In this document: in pieces, positions 33,757-42,714 of the stretch
How positions within the stretch are numbered: the first letter of the stretch is position 1
Layout: every line of letters begins with the position of its first letter
Origin: Clostridium sp. D53t1_180928_C8
GTDB taxonomy: Bacteria; Bacillota; Clostridia; Clostridiales; Clostridiaceae
Direction: 5' to 3'
Length of the DNA stretch: 64,000 bases
Assembly (NCBI RefSeq): GCF_015667795.1
Contig: NZ_JADPEL010000003.1
Coordinates: forward strand, 143,851-207,850
Program-made: the position numbers and the translations under genes
Notes under the pieces: model-generated
Told to the model about the DNA's origin: nothing
Database searches by the model: none
What the model saw: only the letters and a program-made list of their open reading frames with translations

Positions 33757-35376
33757 TTATTCTTGTTCTAACATTATTTTCTTAGCGCCTAAGATTGATG
33801 TAGCACTCATTGAGAACTCATCTAATCCGTATTGAACTAATGTAGGGATAGCAGCTTCATCTCCTGCCATTTCTCCACACATTCCAACCCACTTACCGTG
33901 TTTGTGAGCTCCATCTATAGTCATCTTTATTAATCTTAATACAGCTGGGTGCATTGGATTGTAAAGGTATGATACCTTTTCACTCATTCTGTCTGCAGCT
34001 AATGTGTATTGGATTAAGTCGTTTGTTCCTATTGAGAAGAAATCAACATGCTTAGCTAATTCATCAGCCATAACTGCTGCAGCTGGAATTTCAACCATGA
34101 TACCCCATTGAGTAGTTTCAGAAGTCTTAACTCCTTCAGCATGTAATTCTGCTCTACATTCTTCAACGAATTCTTTAGCAGCTTGGAATTCTTCTAAGCC
34201 AGAAATCATTGGGAACATAACGCATAGGTTTCCGTATACAGAAGCTCTTAATAAAGCTCTGATTTGAACCTTGAATATATCTTTTCTATCTAAACATAAT
34301 CTGATAGCTCTGTATCCTAAGAATGGATTCATTTCTTCAGGTAATGGTAAGTAAGGTAATACCTTATCTCCACCGATATCTAATGTTCTGATAACAACTT
34401 GCTTACCGTTAGCTTTTTCTAAAACAGTTTTGTAAGCTGTGAATTGTTCTTCTTCAGTTGGAGCTTGGTCTCTGTCCATGTATAAGAATTCAGTTCTGAA
34501 TAATCCTACACCGTCTCCACCATTAGCTAAAACTTGATCTATATCTTCTGGCTTACCGATGTTACCGCAAACTTCAATTCTTTTACCTGATTTAGTTACA
34601 GTTTTAACTTCGATAAGTTTCTTTAATTCTTCTTGTTCTGCTGCGAACTTTTCTTTCTTAGCTTGGTATTCAGCAATAACTTCTTCTGATGGATTGATTA
34701 TTGCAAATCCTTCCATACCATCAACGATGATTGAATCACCATTTTTAACTGTTTTAGTTATGTCTCCTAAACCAACAACAGCTGGGATTTCTAATGTTCT
34801 AGCCATGATAGCAGAGTGAGAAGTTCTTCCTCCAATATCAGTTAAGAAACCACATACTTTTGTTCTGTCTAATTGAGCTGTATCTGATGGAGTTAAATCA
34901 TAAGCAACTACAACTGTATTTGCTTCAGTTATAGCAAATGCACTTCCACCTTTACCTGCTAAGTTAGAGATTATTCTCTTAGATACGTCTTTAATATCAG
35001 CAGCTCTTTCTCTCATATATGCATCGTCCATTGATTCGAAAATCATAACGAATGTATCTGTTACATTTTGAACAGCTTTCATAGCATTTAGGCCTTCACC
35101 TTCAACTGTTGCTTCCATTGTTCCAGTAAATTCTGGGTCATCTAATAATGTTAAATGTGCTTCGAAAACAGCAGCCTCATGTTCACCAATTTCAGCTAAA
35201 GTCTTTTCTTTAATTGCTGTTAATTGTTCTTTTGATGCTTCTAAAGCAAGTGTTAATTTTTCCTTTTCTGCAGCTACGTCACTAACTTTTGCGTCAGTTA
35301 TAACTATTTCCTCATGTTCTTGAATGAATACTTTACCTATTGCATAACCTTTTGATGCAGCGATACCTTTTTTCAT
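33757..35376 (-). CDS. ptsI: Phosphoenolpyruvate-protein phosphotransferase (PTS enzyme I)
   Basis: A 539-residue Enzyme I, which passes phosphate from PEP to HPr at the head of the sugar PTS. The N-terminal domain carries the phosphorylated His in GGRTSHSAIMART (about residues 183-195); the C-terminal TIM barrel has FRTEFLYMDRD, GGDKVLPYLPLP, YLGYRAIR-like FLGYRAIRLCL, MFPMISGLEE, SIGTNDLIQYTLA and GMCGEMAGD. Start ATG 35376 follows AGGAGG; the upstream in-frame ATG at 35403 precedes that site and is rejected. Codon use here is less AT-extreme than in the neighbours, as expected for a highly expressed gene. Confidence 0.97.
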   Translation of the reverse strand: MKKGIAASKGYAIGKVFIQEHEEIVITDAKVSDVAAEKEKLTLALEASKEQLTAIKEKTLAEIGEHEAAVFEAHLTLLDDPEFTGTMEATVEGEGLNAMKAVQNVTDTFVMIFESMDDAYMRERAADIKDVSKRIISNLAGKGGSAFAITEANTVVVAYDLTPSDTAQLDRTKVCGFLTDIGGRTSHSAIMARTLEIPAVVGLGDITKTVKNGDSIIVDGMEGFAIINPSEEVIAEYQAKKEKFAAEQEELKKLIEVKTVTKSGKRIEVCGNIGKPEDIDQVLANGGDGVGLFRTEFLYMDRDQAPTEEEQFTAYKTVLEKANGKQVVIRTLDIGGDKVLPYLPLPEEMNPFLGYRAIRLCLDRKDIFKVQIRALLRASVYGNLCVMFPMISGLEEFQAAKEFVEECRAELHAEGVKTSETTQWGIMVEIPAAAVMADELAKHVDFFSIGTNDLIQYTLAADRMSEKVSYLYNPMHPAVLRLIKMTIDGAHKHGKWVGMCGEMAGDEAAIPTLVQYGLDEFSMSATSILGAKKIMLEQE

Positions 35377-35710
35377 TTCAAATTTCCTCCTACACTTAAG
35401 CATAAATTTAGTACTGTTATTAATATTTTTATACTTACATCACTATACTACAGTATTATGTAAATTTCGTGACAAAATATAAATTTAAATTACTATTTAA
35501 AGATAAATTTTAAATCTTTTTAATCTATCTTATAGAAACTTTATACGAACAAAAATTATTATAACACATTTTTTAGAACGTTATCATTAAAATTTTTAAA
35601 ATTTATATTTTTGTGGAAACTTTCCCCTAAAATATAAATTTTAATATTCCATATCCTAATAATTATACATAATAACTTCGTTCAACCAACTATTAAATTT
35701 GAGCTCTCAT
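35377..35710. other. Intergenic region upstream of ptsI (334 bases)
   Basis: No coding sequence is apparent. An AT-rich imperfect hairpin, GGAAA-g-TTTCC flanked by ATATTTT/AAAAATAT, lies at about 35606-35636 after nrdB and may be a weak terminator. The ptsI promoter must be here; TATAGT and TATAAT boxes exist on the minus strand, but none has a convincing -35 partner. I see no RAT-type antiterminator or catabolite (cre) site. Confidence 0.4.
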
Positions 35711-36745
35711 TTACAAATCATCAACTAAAACACTTGCTTTCGCATATGCCGTTGATTTTGCTTCAAAGAAATCTGTTTTAACAGAATTAGCATTAGCTAA
35801 AGAGTCAACCCATGTAGCTGGATTTTTATCATAACCTTCAAATAATGGTTCTAATCCTATTTCCTTTAATCTTTTATTCCCTAAATACTTAATATATGAT
35901 TCAATTAAATTTTTATTAATTCCTTGAATATTTTCTCCAATTACATAATTCCCCCAATTAATCTCATGTTCAACACCTATTTTCATCATAAGTCTTAATT
36001 CATTAACTAGGTTATCATCAAAAACTTCTGCCTCTTCTTCTTGAAGTTCTCTAATTAAGTTTCTAAATAACCAAAGATGAGTATTTTCATCTCTATTTAT
36101 ATAACGTATTTCTTGAGATGAACCTGGCATTTTCCCATTTCTCTCAAGATTATAAAAGAACATAAAACCTGAGTAAAAATAAATTCCTTCTAGTATGAAA
36201 TTTGCCATTATTGTCTTTATAAGATTCTCTTTAGTTGGATTTTCTAAAAATTTATTGTATTGCTCACCAATAAACTTATTTCTTTCTAAAAGAACCTTAT
36301 CATCCTTCCATTGATATAAAATCTCATTTCTTTTTTCTGGTGAACATATAGTATCAAGCATATAACTATAACTTTGAGAATGTACAGCTTCTTGGAATGC
36401 TTGAATAGTTAAACATAAATTAACCTCACTAGCCGTTATATAATTATTTATATTGCTTAAATTAGCTGTTTGTATTGAATCTAAAAATATTAAGAAAGAT
36501 AAAATCTTATCATAGGCTGCTTTTTCATGTTCGTTTAACTTATTATAATCCTTTAAATCCTGGGATAAATTTATTTCTTCAGGAATCCAAAAATTATTCA
36601 TTGCTTGCCTATACCAATCAGCAACCCATCCATATTTCATATTATTAAAATCATTTAAGTTAGTAGTATTCCCATTTATCATTTTTTTCTTACTAACTTC
36701 GATATCACCATTTTCATTAAATAAAGGCTTTTTATTTATATTCAT
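35711..36745 (-). CDS. nrdB: Class I ribonucleotide reductase, beta (radical) subunit
   Basis: A 344-residue ferritin-like protein that holds the dimetal-tyrosyl radical cofactor. Ligands are visible: Asp89 (FLDS), Glu119 and His122 in FQEAVHSQSYSYML, then FILEGIYFYSGFMFFYNL and RDENTHLWLF for the second set. Tyr126, four residues after His122, is in the position of the radical Tyr122 of E. coli NrdB. It lies 108 bases after nrdA, and no nrdI or nrdH is adjacent, favouring an Ia-like over an Ib system. Confidence 0.93.
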   Translation of the reverse strand: MNINKKPLFNENGDIEVSKKKMINGNTTNLNDFNNMKYGWVADWYRQAMNNFWIPEEINLSQDLKDYNKLNEHEKAAYDKILSFLIFLDSIQTANLSNINNYITASEVNLCLTIQAFQEAVHSQSYSYMLDTICSPEKRNEILYQWKDDKVLLERNKFIGEQYNKFLENPTKENLIKTIMANFILEGIYFYSGFMFFYNLERNGKMPGSSQEIRYINRDENTHLWLFRNLIRELQEEEAEVFDDNLVNELRLMMKIGVEHEINWGNYVIGENIQGINKNLIESYIKYLGNKRLKEIGLEPLFEGYDKNPATWVDSLANANSVKTDFFEAKSTAYAKASVLVDDL

Positions 36746-36780
36746 TTTTATTCTCCCAACTTTATCTTATATTTAACTTA

Positions 36781-36844
36781 CCTCAGAGTCATATTAATTT
36801 ACTTTTATCATTGTAACTTCACTAATATTACATTCTCTCTGAGG
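36781..36844 (-). other. Structured intercistronic element between nrdA and nrdB
   Basis: Perfect 8-base arms CCTCAGAG and CTCTGAGG close a 48-base loop, inside which ATATTA/TAATAT and TTAC/GTAA can pair in nested order. The GC-rich arms stand out in AT-rich surroundings. There is no T-tract after it, so it is not a normal intrinsic terminator. It may be an RNA processing or stability element; function unknown. Confidence 0.5.
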
Positions 36845-36853
36845 CACTTTAAA

Positions 36854-39085
36854 TTAAGCAGAACAGCTTTCACATTCTGCCACTTCTAATGATTTTGATC
36901 TAACATAATAAATTGACTTAACTCCACATTTACATGCTTCTATATATAAATTCATTATTTGTCTCATAGTAAAATCTGTTGTTATATATAAATTAAATGA
37001 CTGACCTTGGTCTATATGTCTTTGTCTAATGCCATTTATTTTTACACAAAGGTTTTGATCTACATTATAAGCAGAATTATAGAACCAGAAATTTTCCCAA
37101 CTCAAATTAGGCGCAGTTTTTGGAACTATACTTCCCTTTTTTTCTTCTAACCAGAATCTTGCCATAACAGGATCTACACCTTCCGATGTTCCTGCAATCG
37201 TCGCTGTTGATCCATTTGGTGCAACTGCAAAAAGATATCCATTTCTTAACCCATATTCTTTAACATCCTCTTTTAATCTGTTCCAATCTTCAGAATTATA
37301 ATCTCTTAGTTTAAAATAATCACCATTATCCCAATCAGATCCTTTAAAACATGAATATTTACCTTTTTCTTTTGAAATATTCATACTTGCTTTAATTGCG
37401 TAATAATTAATTTTTTCATACACTTTATCTGTAAATTCTAAATGCTTTTGTTCATTCCAATGAATTTTATTATTAGCAAGCATATGATGATATCCACTAG
37501 TTCCAAGTCCAATCGCTCTATATTTTTTATTAGTAACTTCAGCAAAAGGTACTGAATAATAATTTAAGTCTATAACATTATCCATAGCTCTTATTTGCGT
37601 TTCAACTACATACTCTAATTCTTTGTCACTATTTACATCTACATTTCCTAAAACAACAGATGATAAATTACATACTACAAAATCTCCGGCTTTAGTTTTT
37701 TCTATAATAATAGTATCTCCATTTTCATCGCATATAGTTGTATCTTGAATTTCCATTGGGCTCATATTTTGCATTATTTCTGTGCAAAGATTAGAAGAGT
37801 ATATCATTCCTTTATGCTTATTAGGGTTCATTTTATTTACTGTATCTCTATAAAATGCAAATGGAGTTCCTGTTTCTGCCGCACTTTTTATTATTAATCT
37901 AACTATATCCTTAACAGACATAACTCTTTTATCTATTTTTTCATCATTTACACAATCATAATATTTTTCTTCCCACTCTTTACCGTAGAAATCCTCTAAT
38001 GAATATCCTTTAATAGACTTTATTTCATGAGGACACATCATATACCAATTTGCATCAATATCTTCTTCTGCTAGTTTCCAGAATAAATCAGGATAGCAAA
38101 GCCCTGGGAATATATCATGTGCTTTTTTTCTATCATCACCATTATTGGTTCTTAATTGTAAGAATTCCGGTACTTCTTTATGCCATGCATCTAACCATAT
38201 AGCAACTGAACCATTTCTAACTCCTAATTGGTCAACTGCAACTGCTGTATCATTAAATAATTTTATCCATGGAATTACTCCTCCTGAAGCACCTTTAAAT
38301 CCTCTTATTGATGACCCTATTGCTCTTATTTTTCCTATGTAAATCCCCATTCCACCACCAAATTTAGAAACTTCCGCAAAATTATCTAAAGATTTATATA
38401 TTCCTTTTAAGCTATCTTCTACTGTATCAATAAAACATGAACTCAATTGATAAAATGGCTTTCTTGCATTTGACATTGTTGGAGTTGCCATAGTTGCTTT
38501 AAGCGAGCTTAAAACATCATAAAACCTCTTTGCCCACATAACTCTATCTTCTTGCTTTTCCGGAATTGCTAAATGCATTGCTATTCCCATAAACATTTGT
38601 TGTGGAAGCTCAAGAGGTTTTCTATTATAATCTTGAATTAAATATCTTTTTGTTAGTAAATCTATACCACTATAAGTGAAAATAAAATCTCTTTCTGGTT
38701 TTATTTCTTTTTCTAACTCTTTAATTTCATCTTGTGTATAATTCTCTAAAATATATTTTCCATATAAATTTTTATCTGTCATTTCATTAATAAATTCATA
38801 AAAATTATTATATGGTTCCACCTCTACGTTTATCTCCCTATTTCTTTTGACTTCATCATACAATCTATATACATATAACTTAGATGCAACATATTGCCAT
38901 TTAGGTTCTTGTTCAGTAGTTAATTCTAATGCTGATTGAATTATAGAATCTCTAATCCCATTACTATCCATCGATTCTCTAATTATATTTTTACAACTTT
39001 CAATAAGTTTCTCTTTTACATAAATTCCTTTTAAATCATCTATTTCCTCAATTGCTTTTTGGCACATATTATCTAAATTAATCAC
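36854..39085 (-). CDS. nrdA: Class I ribonucleotide reductase, alpha (catalytic) subunit
   Basis: A 743-residue reductase (NDP to dNDP). Catalytic parts: SSCFIDT (active-site Cys), GGGMGIYIGKIRAIGS (specificity/substrate loop), SSNLCTEI (Asn, radical Cys, Glu), APNGSTATIAGTSEGVDP, the SIYYVRSK tyrosine pair for radical transfer, and the C-terminal CESC redox pair. The N-terminus is short: the conserved EPKWQYVASKL helix begins near residue 60 instead of about 90, and no KRDG motif is present, so the ATP-cone is absent or degenerate. GGAGG (39093-39097) is one base from ATG 39091 but seven from GTG 39085, so I choose GTG. Confidence 0.94.
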   Translation of the reverse strand: MINLDNMCQKAIEEIDDLKGIYVKEKLIESCKNIIRESMDSNGIRDSIIQSALELTTEQEPKWQYVASKLYVYRLYDEVKRNREINVEVEPYNNFYEFINEMTDKNLYGKYILENYTQDEIKELEKEIKPERDFIFTYSGIDLLTKRYLIQDYNRKPLELPQQMFMGIAMHLAIPEKQEDRVMWAKRFYDVLSSLKATMATPTMSNARKPFYQLSSCFIDTVEDSLKGIYKSLDNFAEVSKFGGGMGIYIGKIRAIGSSIRGFKGASGGVIPWIKLFNDTAVAVDQLGVRNGSVAIWLDAWHKEVPEFLQLRTNNGDDRKKAHDIFPGLCYPDLFWKLAEEDIDANWYMMCPHEIKSIKGYSLEDFYGKEWEEKYYDCVNDEKIDKRVMSVKDIVRLIIKSAAETGTPFAFYRDTVNKMNPNKHKGMIYSSNLCTEIMQNMSPMEIQDTTICDENGDTIIIEKTKAGDFVVCNLSSVVLGNVDVNSDKELEYVVETQIRAMDNVIDLNYYSVPFAEVTNKKYRAIGLGTSGYHHMLANNKIHWNEQKHLEFTDKVYEKINYYAIKASMNISKEKGKYSCFKGSDWDNGDYFKLRDYNSEDWNRLKEDVKEYGLRNGYLFAVAPNGSTATIAGTSEGVDPVMARFWLEEKKGSIVPKTAPNLSWENFWFYNSAYNVDQNLCVKINGIRQRHIDQGQSFNLYITTDFTMRQIMNLYIEACKCGVKSIYYVRSKSLEVAECESCSA

Positions 39086-39095
39086 TTTCATTCCT

Positions 39096-39142
39096 CCACT
39101 ATATGTTGTACATGCTTATCTTTCTCACACAATATATTGTTA
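39096..39142. promoter_or_regulatory. Pair of NrdR boxes upstream of nrdAB
   Basis: Box 1 (39096-39111, CCACTATATGTTGTAC) and box 2 (39127-39142, ACACAATATATTGTTA) both resemble the NrdR consensus ACACWATATATWGTGT. Their starts are 31 bases apart, the usual spacing of about three helical turns. NrdR is the ATP/dATP-sensing repressor of ribonucleotide reductase genes. Box 1 overlaps the nrdA ribosome site. The remainder to 39402 is AT-rich and must also hold the yitT-family promoter; nothing else is recognised. Confidence 0.75.
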
Positions 39143-39402
39143 ATTATAATATTACTATTTATTCTTGTAAAACAAATTAGAAATCAAAAACTTAAAAAAA
39201 AAATACTATTTCATTTAATTGCTATCTTTTTCTTTATTTATCTATAATGATTATTTATAAATAACTATTATCCCTTATCTTTCCTAAAAATAATTTTATT
39301 TTCATATTTAGCATACTTTTTAATAAATAGCTTAACATACTCTACTTTTTAATATATAATTTTTATGATAACTATAGATATATCTATAACAGAGGTATTA
39401 TT

Positions 39403-40260
39403 ATGAAAGATTTGTTTAAAAATAAAAGTTTTTATGTTGATGTCGTAGTCATTATATTAGGATGTTTTATTTCATCTTTAGGAGTAAATCTATTCCTATC
39501 TAATGCTAAACTACTAAGTGGTGGGGTAACAGGTATAGGACTTATTATTCAATATTTATGGAATATTCCATCTGGTATTACTGTATTTATACTCAATATT
39601 CCCTTATTTATAATTAGCTATAAATTTTTAAGTAAGAGATTTACTATTTATACAGCTATAGGAATGATTTCTTTTTCAACAGCCTTAATGCTAACTAAAC
39701 CTTTATCTTCTTTAGTCCAAGTTGATGATACATTATTATATTGTATATATGGTGGTGTTTTAAGTGGAATTGGTTATGGCTTAGTATTCTTTAGAAATGG
39801 TTCTATAGGTGGTACTGATATAATTACTATGGTCGTAAGAAAAAAATACTCAAATCTTGATATAGGTAAAGTTGGTTTTGGTTTTAATTTAATTATAGTA
39901 ACTTTAGCAGCCTTTATTTTTGGTTTACCTAAAGCTCTATATACTCTTTTATCAATGTTTATTACAAGTACTATATTAGATAAAGTCTTAAACGGATTTA
40001 CAAGTAAAAAGCTACTACTTGTTTTAACAGAAAAAGAGGAAGATATTATTACTTACGTTATTAAGGATATGCATCGTGGAATTACGTCTCTTATGGCTGA
40101 AGGTGGATATACTCACAATCAAAAGAAACTTTTATATATCGCAGTAACTACATCACAAATGATAAGTCTAAAAAATAGAATCCTTAGAATTGACCCTAAA
40201 GCATTTATTACTATAATTGATGTTTCTGAAGTTAAAGGTAAGGGGTTCCAGAGTATATAA
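39403..40260 (+). CDS. YitT-family membrane protein (DUF161 and DUF2179)
   Basis: A 285-residue protein: five to six membrane helices in residues 10-195 with LGVNLFLSNAKLLSGGVTGIGLIIQYLWNIPSG and GIGYGLVFFRNGSIGGTDIITMVVRK (both typical of the YitT/DUF161 family), then a cytoplasmic DUF2179 domain (about 205-282) with GITSLMAEGGYTHNQKKLLYIAVTTSQ. Function is not known for the family. It stands alone, divergent from nrdA, and ends in a strong terminator. Confidence 0.88.
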   Translation: MKDLFKNKSFYVDVVVIILGCFISSLGVNLFLSNAKLLSGGVTGIGLIIQYLWNIPSGITVFILNIPLFIISYKFLSKRFTIYTAIGMISFSTALMLTKPLSSLVQVDDTLLYCIYGGVLSGIGYGLVFFRNGSIGGTDIITMVVRKKYSNLDIGKVGFGFNLIIVTLAAFIFGLPKALYTLLSMFITSTILDKVLNGFTSKKLLLVLTEKEEDIITYVIKDMHRGITSLMAEGGYTHNQKKLLYIAVTTSQMISLKNRILRIDPKAFITIIDVSEVKGKGFQSI

Positions 40261-40262
40261 AT

Positions 40263-40289
40263 AAAAAAGCGGATTTATTCCGCTTTTTT
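40263..40289. terminator. Bidirectional terminator between the yitT-family gene and fumB
   Basis: An 11-bp stem AAAAAAGCGGA/TCCGCTTTTTT around a five-base loop, with the stem's own A/T ends supplying T-runs on both strands between converging genes. It overlaps the last codon region of fumB by two bases. Confidence 0.92.
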
Positions 40290-40845
40290 ATTTATTCTTT
40301 TCTAGATATTCTCTTTTGCCTATTTCATATAAATTATTTCCTTCAGTATCAATAATCACAACTAAAGGCATGTCCTTCACTTCTAGCTTTCTTATAGCTT
40401 CTGCACCTAAATCATCATATGCAATAACTTCACATTCTATTATACATTTACTTATTAGAGCACCTGCTCCTCCTATAGCTCCAAAGTATATTGCCTTATT
40501 CCTTCTTATAGAATCTATTACCTCTTCATTTCTAGCCCCTTTTCCTATCATACCGTTTAAACCTAAATCTAAAAGCTTTGGAGCATAACTATCCATTCTA
40601 TAACTAGTTGTTGGACCTGCTGATCCTATTACTTCTCCTTCTTTTTCAGGAGTTGGTCCAACGTAATATATAATTTCATTTTCTAAATTTATAGGAAGTT
40701 CTTTTCCTTCATTCAATAAACTAATCATTCTTCCATGCGCTGCATCTCTAGCCGTATATATAGTTCCAGTTAAAAGAATACTATCCCCTGCTTTTAAGCC
40801 TAAAGTAATATCTTTTGTTAAAGGTGTCTTTATATTTTTAATCAT
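40288..40845 (-). CDS. fumB: Class I fumarate hydratase, beta subunit
   Basis: A 185-residue subunit of the [4Fe-4S] hydro-lyase that interconverts fumarate and malate. Motifs: GDSILLTGTIYTARDAAHGRM, IIYYVGPTPEKEGEVIGSAGPTTSYRMDSYAP and GAIGGAGALISKCI, all typical of the C-terminal half of one-chain class I fumarases. Tartrate dehydratase beta is a close relative and cannot be excluded. Start ATG 40845 has AAGGGGGG nearby; ATG 40890 lies inside the upstream gene. Confidence 0.88.
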   Translation of the reverse strand: MIKNIKTPLTKDITLGLKAGDSILLTGTIYTARDAAHGRMISLLNEGKELPINLENEIIYYVGPTPEKEGEVIGSAGPTTSYRMDSYAPKLLDLGLNGMIGKGARNEEVIDSIRRNKAIYFGAIGGAGALISKCIIECEVIAYDDLGAEAIRKLEVKDMPLVVIIDTEGNNLYEIGKREYLEKNK

Positions 40846-40858
40846 ATTGTATCCCCCC

Positions 40859-41701
40859 TTATATTTCTCTCTCTTTATGTCGAGTTGCATGACAATTAAT
40901 ATTAACTGCTACAGGTAAACCAGCTATATGGGTTGGATATGTTTCTATATTTATTCCTAAGGCTGTTGTCTTTCCTCCAAAGCCTTGTGGTCCTATACCT
41001 AATTTATTTATTGTTTCTAATAACTCCTGCTCTAAATTACTATAAAATTTTTCATTATTCCTTTTATTTACTGGTCTAATTAATGCTTTCTTAGCTAAAT
41101 AAGCTGCCTTATCAAATGTTCCGCCAATTCCAACACCAATAATTATTGGTGGGCATGGATTTGGCCCAGCTAATTTTACAGTTTCAATTATAAAGTCTTT
41201 AACCCCCTGTAATCCATCTGAAGGCTTAAGCATCTTTATTCTACTCATATTTTCTGATCCAAATCCCTTTGGAGCTACTGTAATCTTAAGCTTATCCCCT
41301 GAAACTATATCATAATAAATAATAGCTGGTGTATTATCCTTTGTATTAACTCTATTTATTGGATCTTTAACTACTGATTTTCTTAAAAATCCTTCATCAT
41401 ATCCTTTTCTTACACCCTCATTAATAGCATCATTTAATAATCCACCAACTATATGTACCTCTTGTCCAATTTCTACAAAAATACAAGCCATCCCAGTATC
41501 TTGACATATTGGCATATTCTCATTTTGTGCAATATTAGAATTTAATATTAACTGATCCAACACATTTTCTGCTAATGGCCATGTTTCATTTGCTTTAGCA
41601 TTAGTTAATGCTTCCTTTACATCCTTTGATAAATAATAATTTGATTCTATACATAATTCTTTTACTGTATTAATAATTTCTGATATATGTATTTCTCTCA
41701 C
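40859..41701 (-). CDS. fumA: Class I fumarate hydratase, alpha subunit
   Basis: A 280-residue subunit carrying the iron-sulfur cluster. The three ligand cysteines are visible in ENMPICQDTGMACIF, GPNPCPPIIIGVGIGG and NINCHATRHKE. PKGFGSENMSRIKML and IGPQGFGGKTTALG are further signatures of the class I fumarase / tartrate dehydratase alpha family. GTG start at 41701 with AAGGGGG nine bases upstream. It is followed at 13 bases by the beta subunit. Confidence 0.9.
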   Translation of the reverse strand: MREIHISEIINTVKELCIESNYYLSKDVKEALTNAKANETWPLAENVLDQLILNSNIAQNENMPICQDTGMACIFVEIGQEVHIVGGLLNDAINEGVRKGYDEGFLRKSVVKDPINRVNTKDNTPAIIYYDIVSGDKLKITVAPKGFGSENMSRIKMLKPSDGLQGVKDFIIETVKLAGPNPCPPIIIGVGIGGTFDKAAYLAKKALIRPVNKRNNEKFYSNLEQELLETINKLGIGPQGFGGKTTALGINIETYPTHIAGLPVAVNINCHATRHKEREI

Positions 41702-41789
41702 TATGATAGTCCCCCTTTTTATTAATATAATTTTAGTTTATTATTTTCTTACATTTTTTACAACAATAAGATTTTAACTCTTTTATAAA

Positions 41790-41811
41790 TTACAAAACCG
41801 GCATAAGCCGG
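41790..41811 (-). terminator. Probable terminator after cwlD
   Basis: A five-pair all-GC stem CCGGC-TTAT-GCCGG followed by TTTTG on the minus strand, about 85 bases after the cwlD stop. Between the stop and the hairpin lies the TTTA microsatellite. Confidence 0.55.
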
Positions 41812-41812
41812 C

Positions 41813-41852
<40 letters not shown>

Positions 41853-41895
41853 TCGCATTATCTTATAAAATTATTATGTATTTCCTAGGAAATTA

Positions 41896-42591
41896 CTATG
41901 ATTCCGTCCCCTTATCTATATCTCCCTCAAAGTATTTATCAATTCCATCAGATATTCCTTCAACTATTAAATTTTGATGCTCATTACTCTTTAATCTTGA
42001 TTCTTCATCTGGATTTGAAAGAAATCCACATTCTACTAATATTGAAGCTCCTTCATGCTTATCTCTTAAAATTAAATAAGCTTCTGCTGCAGGTTTAGCT
42101 ACTCTCTTATTATTATCTTTAACAGTTTGCTTTATTGATTCTTGAACAACTGTAGCTAAGTTATAACTATTTTCATTTGATGCATACCATACCTGTGCAC
42201 CATAACATTTGCTTTGTGGAAACATATTTTGATGAACCGAAACAAATATATCACATTCTGTTTCCTTTTTCATTTCAACTCTTCTATTTAAATCTTCTCT
42301 CTTCTTTTCCTTAACTGTATTTCCTTTTTCATAAAGCCCATCATCATTATCTCTTGTCATATAAACCTTATACCCTTTTTCCTCTAGATTATCTCTTAGT
42401 TTTAATGAAATTTGTAAGTTTATATCCTTTTCTATAGTTCCAGTTTTAGATTTTGCTCCACCATCAATTCCTCCATGACCAGGATCAATCAAAATTACCT
42501 TATCTGAATTATCAATAGTTGATGCATTAACCGGTACTATATAAGTAATAATAAGTAGACATGTAATAATAGCAACAATTACTTTTCTCAT
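41896..42591 (-). CDS. cwlD: N-acetylmuramoyl-L-alanine amidase CwlD
   Basis: A 231-residue Amidase_3 zinc enzyme with an N-terminal signal peptide/anchor (IVAIITCLLIITYIVPVNA). Zinc and catalytic residues: VILIDPGHGGIDGGA (His), GTIEKDINLQISL (Glu), CDIFVSVHQNMF (His) and GASILVECGFLSNPDEE (catalytic Glu). Its size and the SVHQNxF version fit CwlD, which with PdaA makes muramic-delta-lactam in the spore cortex. It is a single gene. Function as CwlD and not another amidase is inferred from length and the absence of extra domains. Confidence 0.9.
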   Translation of the reverse strand: MRKVIVAIITCLLIITYIVPVNASTIDNSDKVILIDPGHGGIDGGAKSKTGTIEKDINLQISLKLRDNLEEKGYKVYMTRDNDDGLYEKGNTVKEKKREDLNRRVEMKKETECDIFVSVHQNMFPQSKCYGAQVWYASNENSYNLATVVQESIKQTVKDNNKRVAKPAAEAYLILRDKHEGASILVECGFLSNPDEESRLKSNEHQNLIVEGISDGIDKYFEGDIDKGTES

Positions 42592-42683
42592 GACATATCC
42601 TCCATTATTTTAATATCATTTTTATTATGTTTAACTTTTCAACTTATTATACTTATGATATGTTTTACATTTTTTAATTTTAA

Positions 42684-42710
42684 AATAAAAAAAGAAGCCT
42701 TAACGGCTTC
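42684..42710 (-). terminator. Terminator after the Na/Pi cotransporter gene
   Basis: A 6-bp stem GAAGCC/GGCTTC with five-base loop and a TTTTTTT run on the minus strand, beginning four bases past the stop codon. Confidence 0.88.
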
Positions 42711-42714
42711 CTTT

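Noticed and set aside
35377-35710. A RAT/LicT-type antiterminator or cre box before ptsI
   Set aside because: No RAT-like conserved sequence or 14-base cre palindrome could be found by eye.
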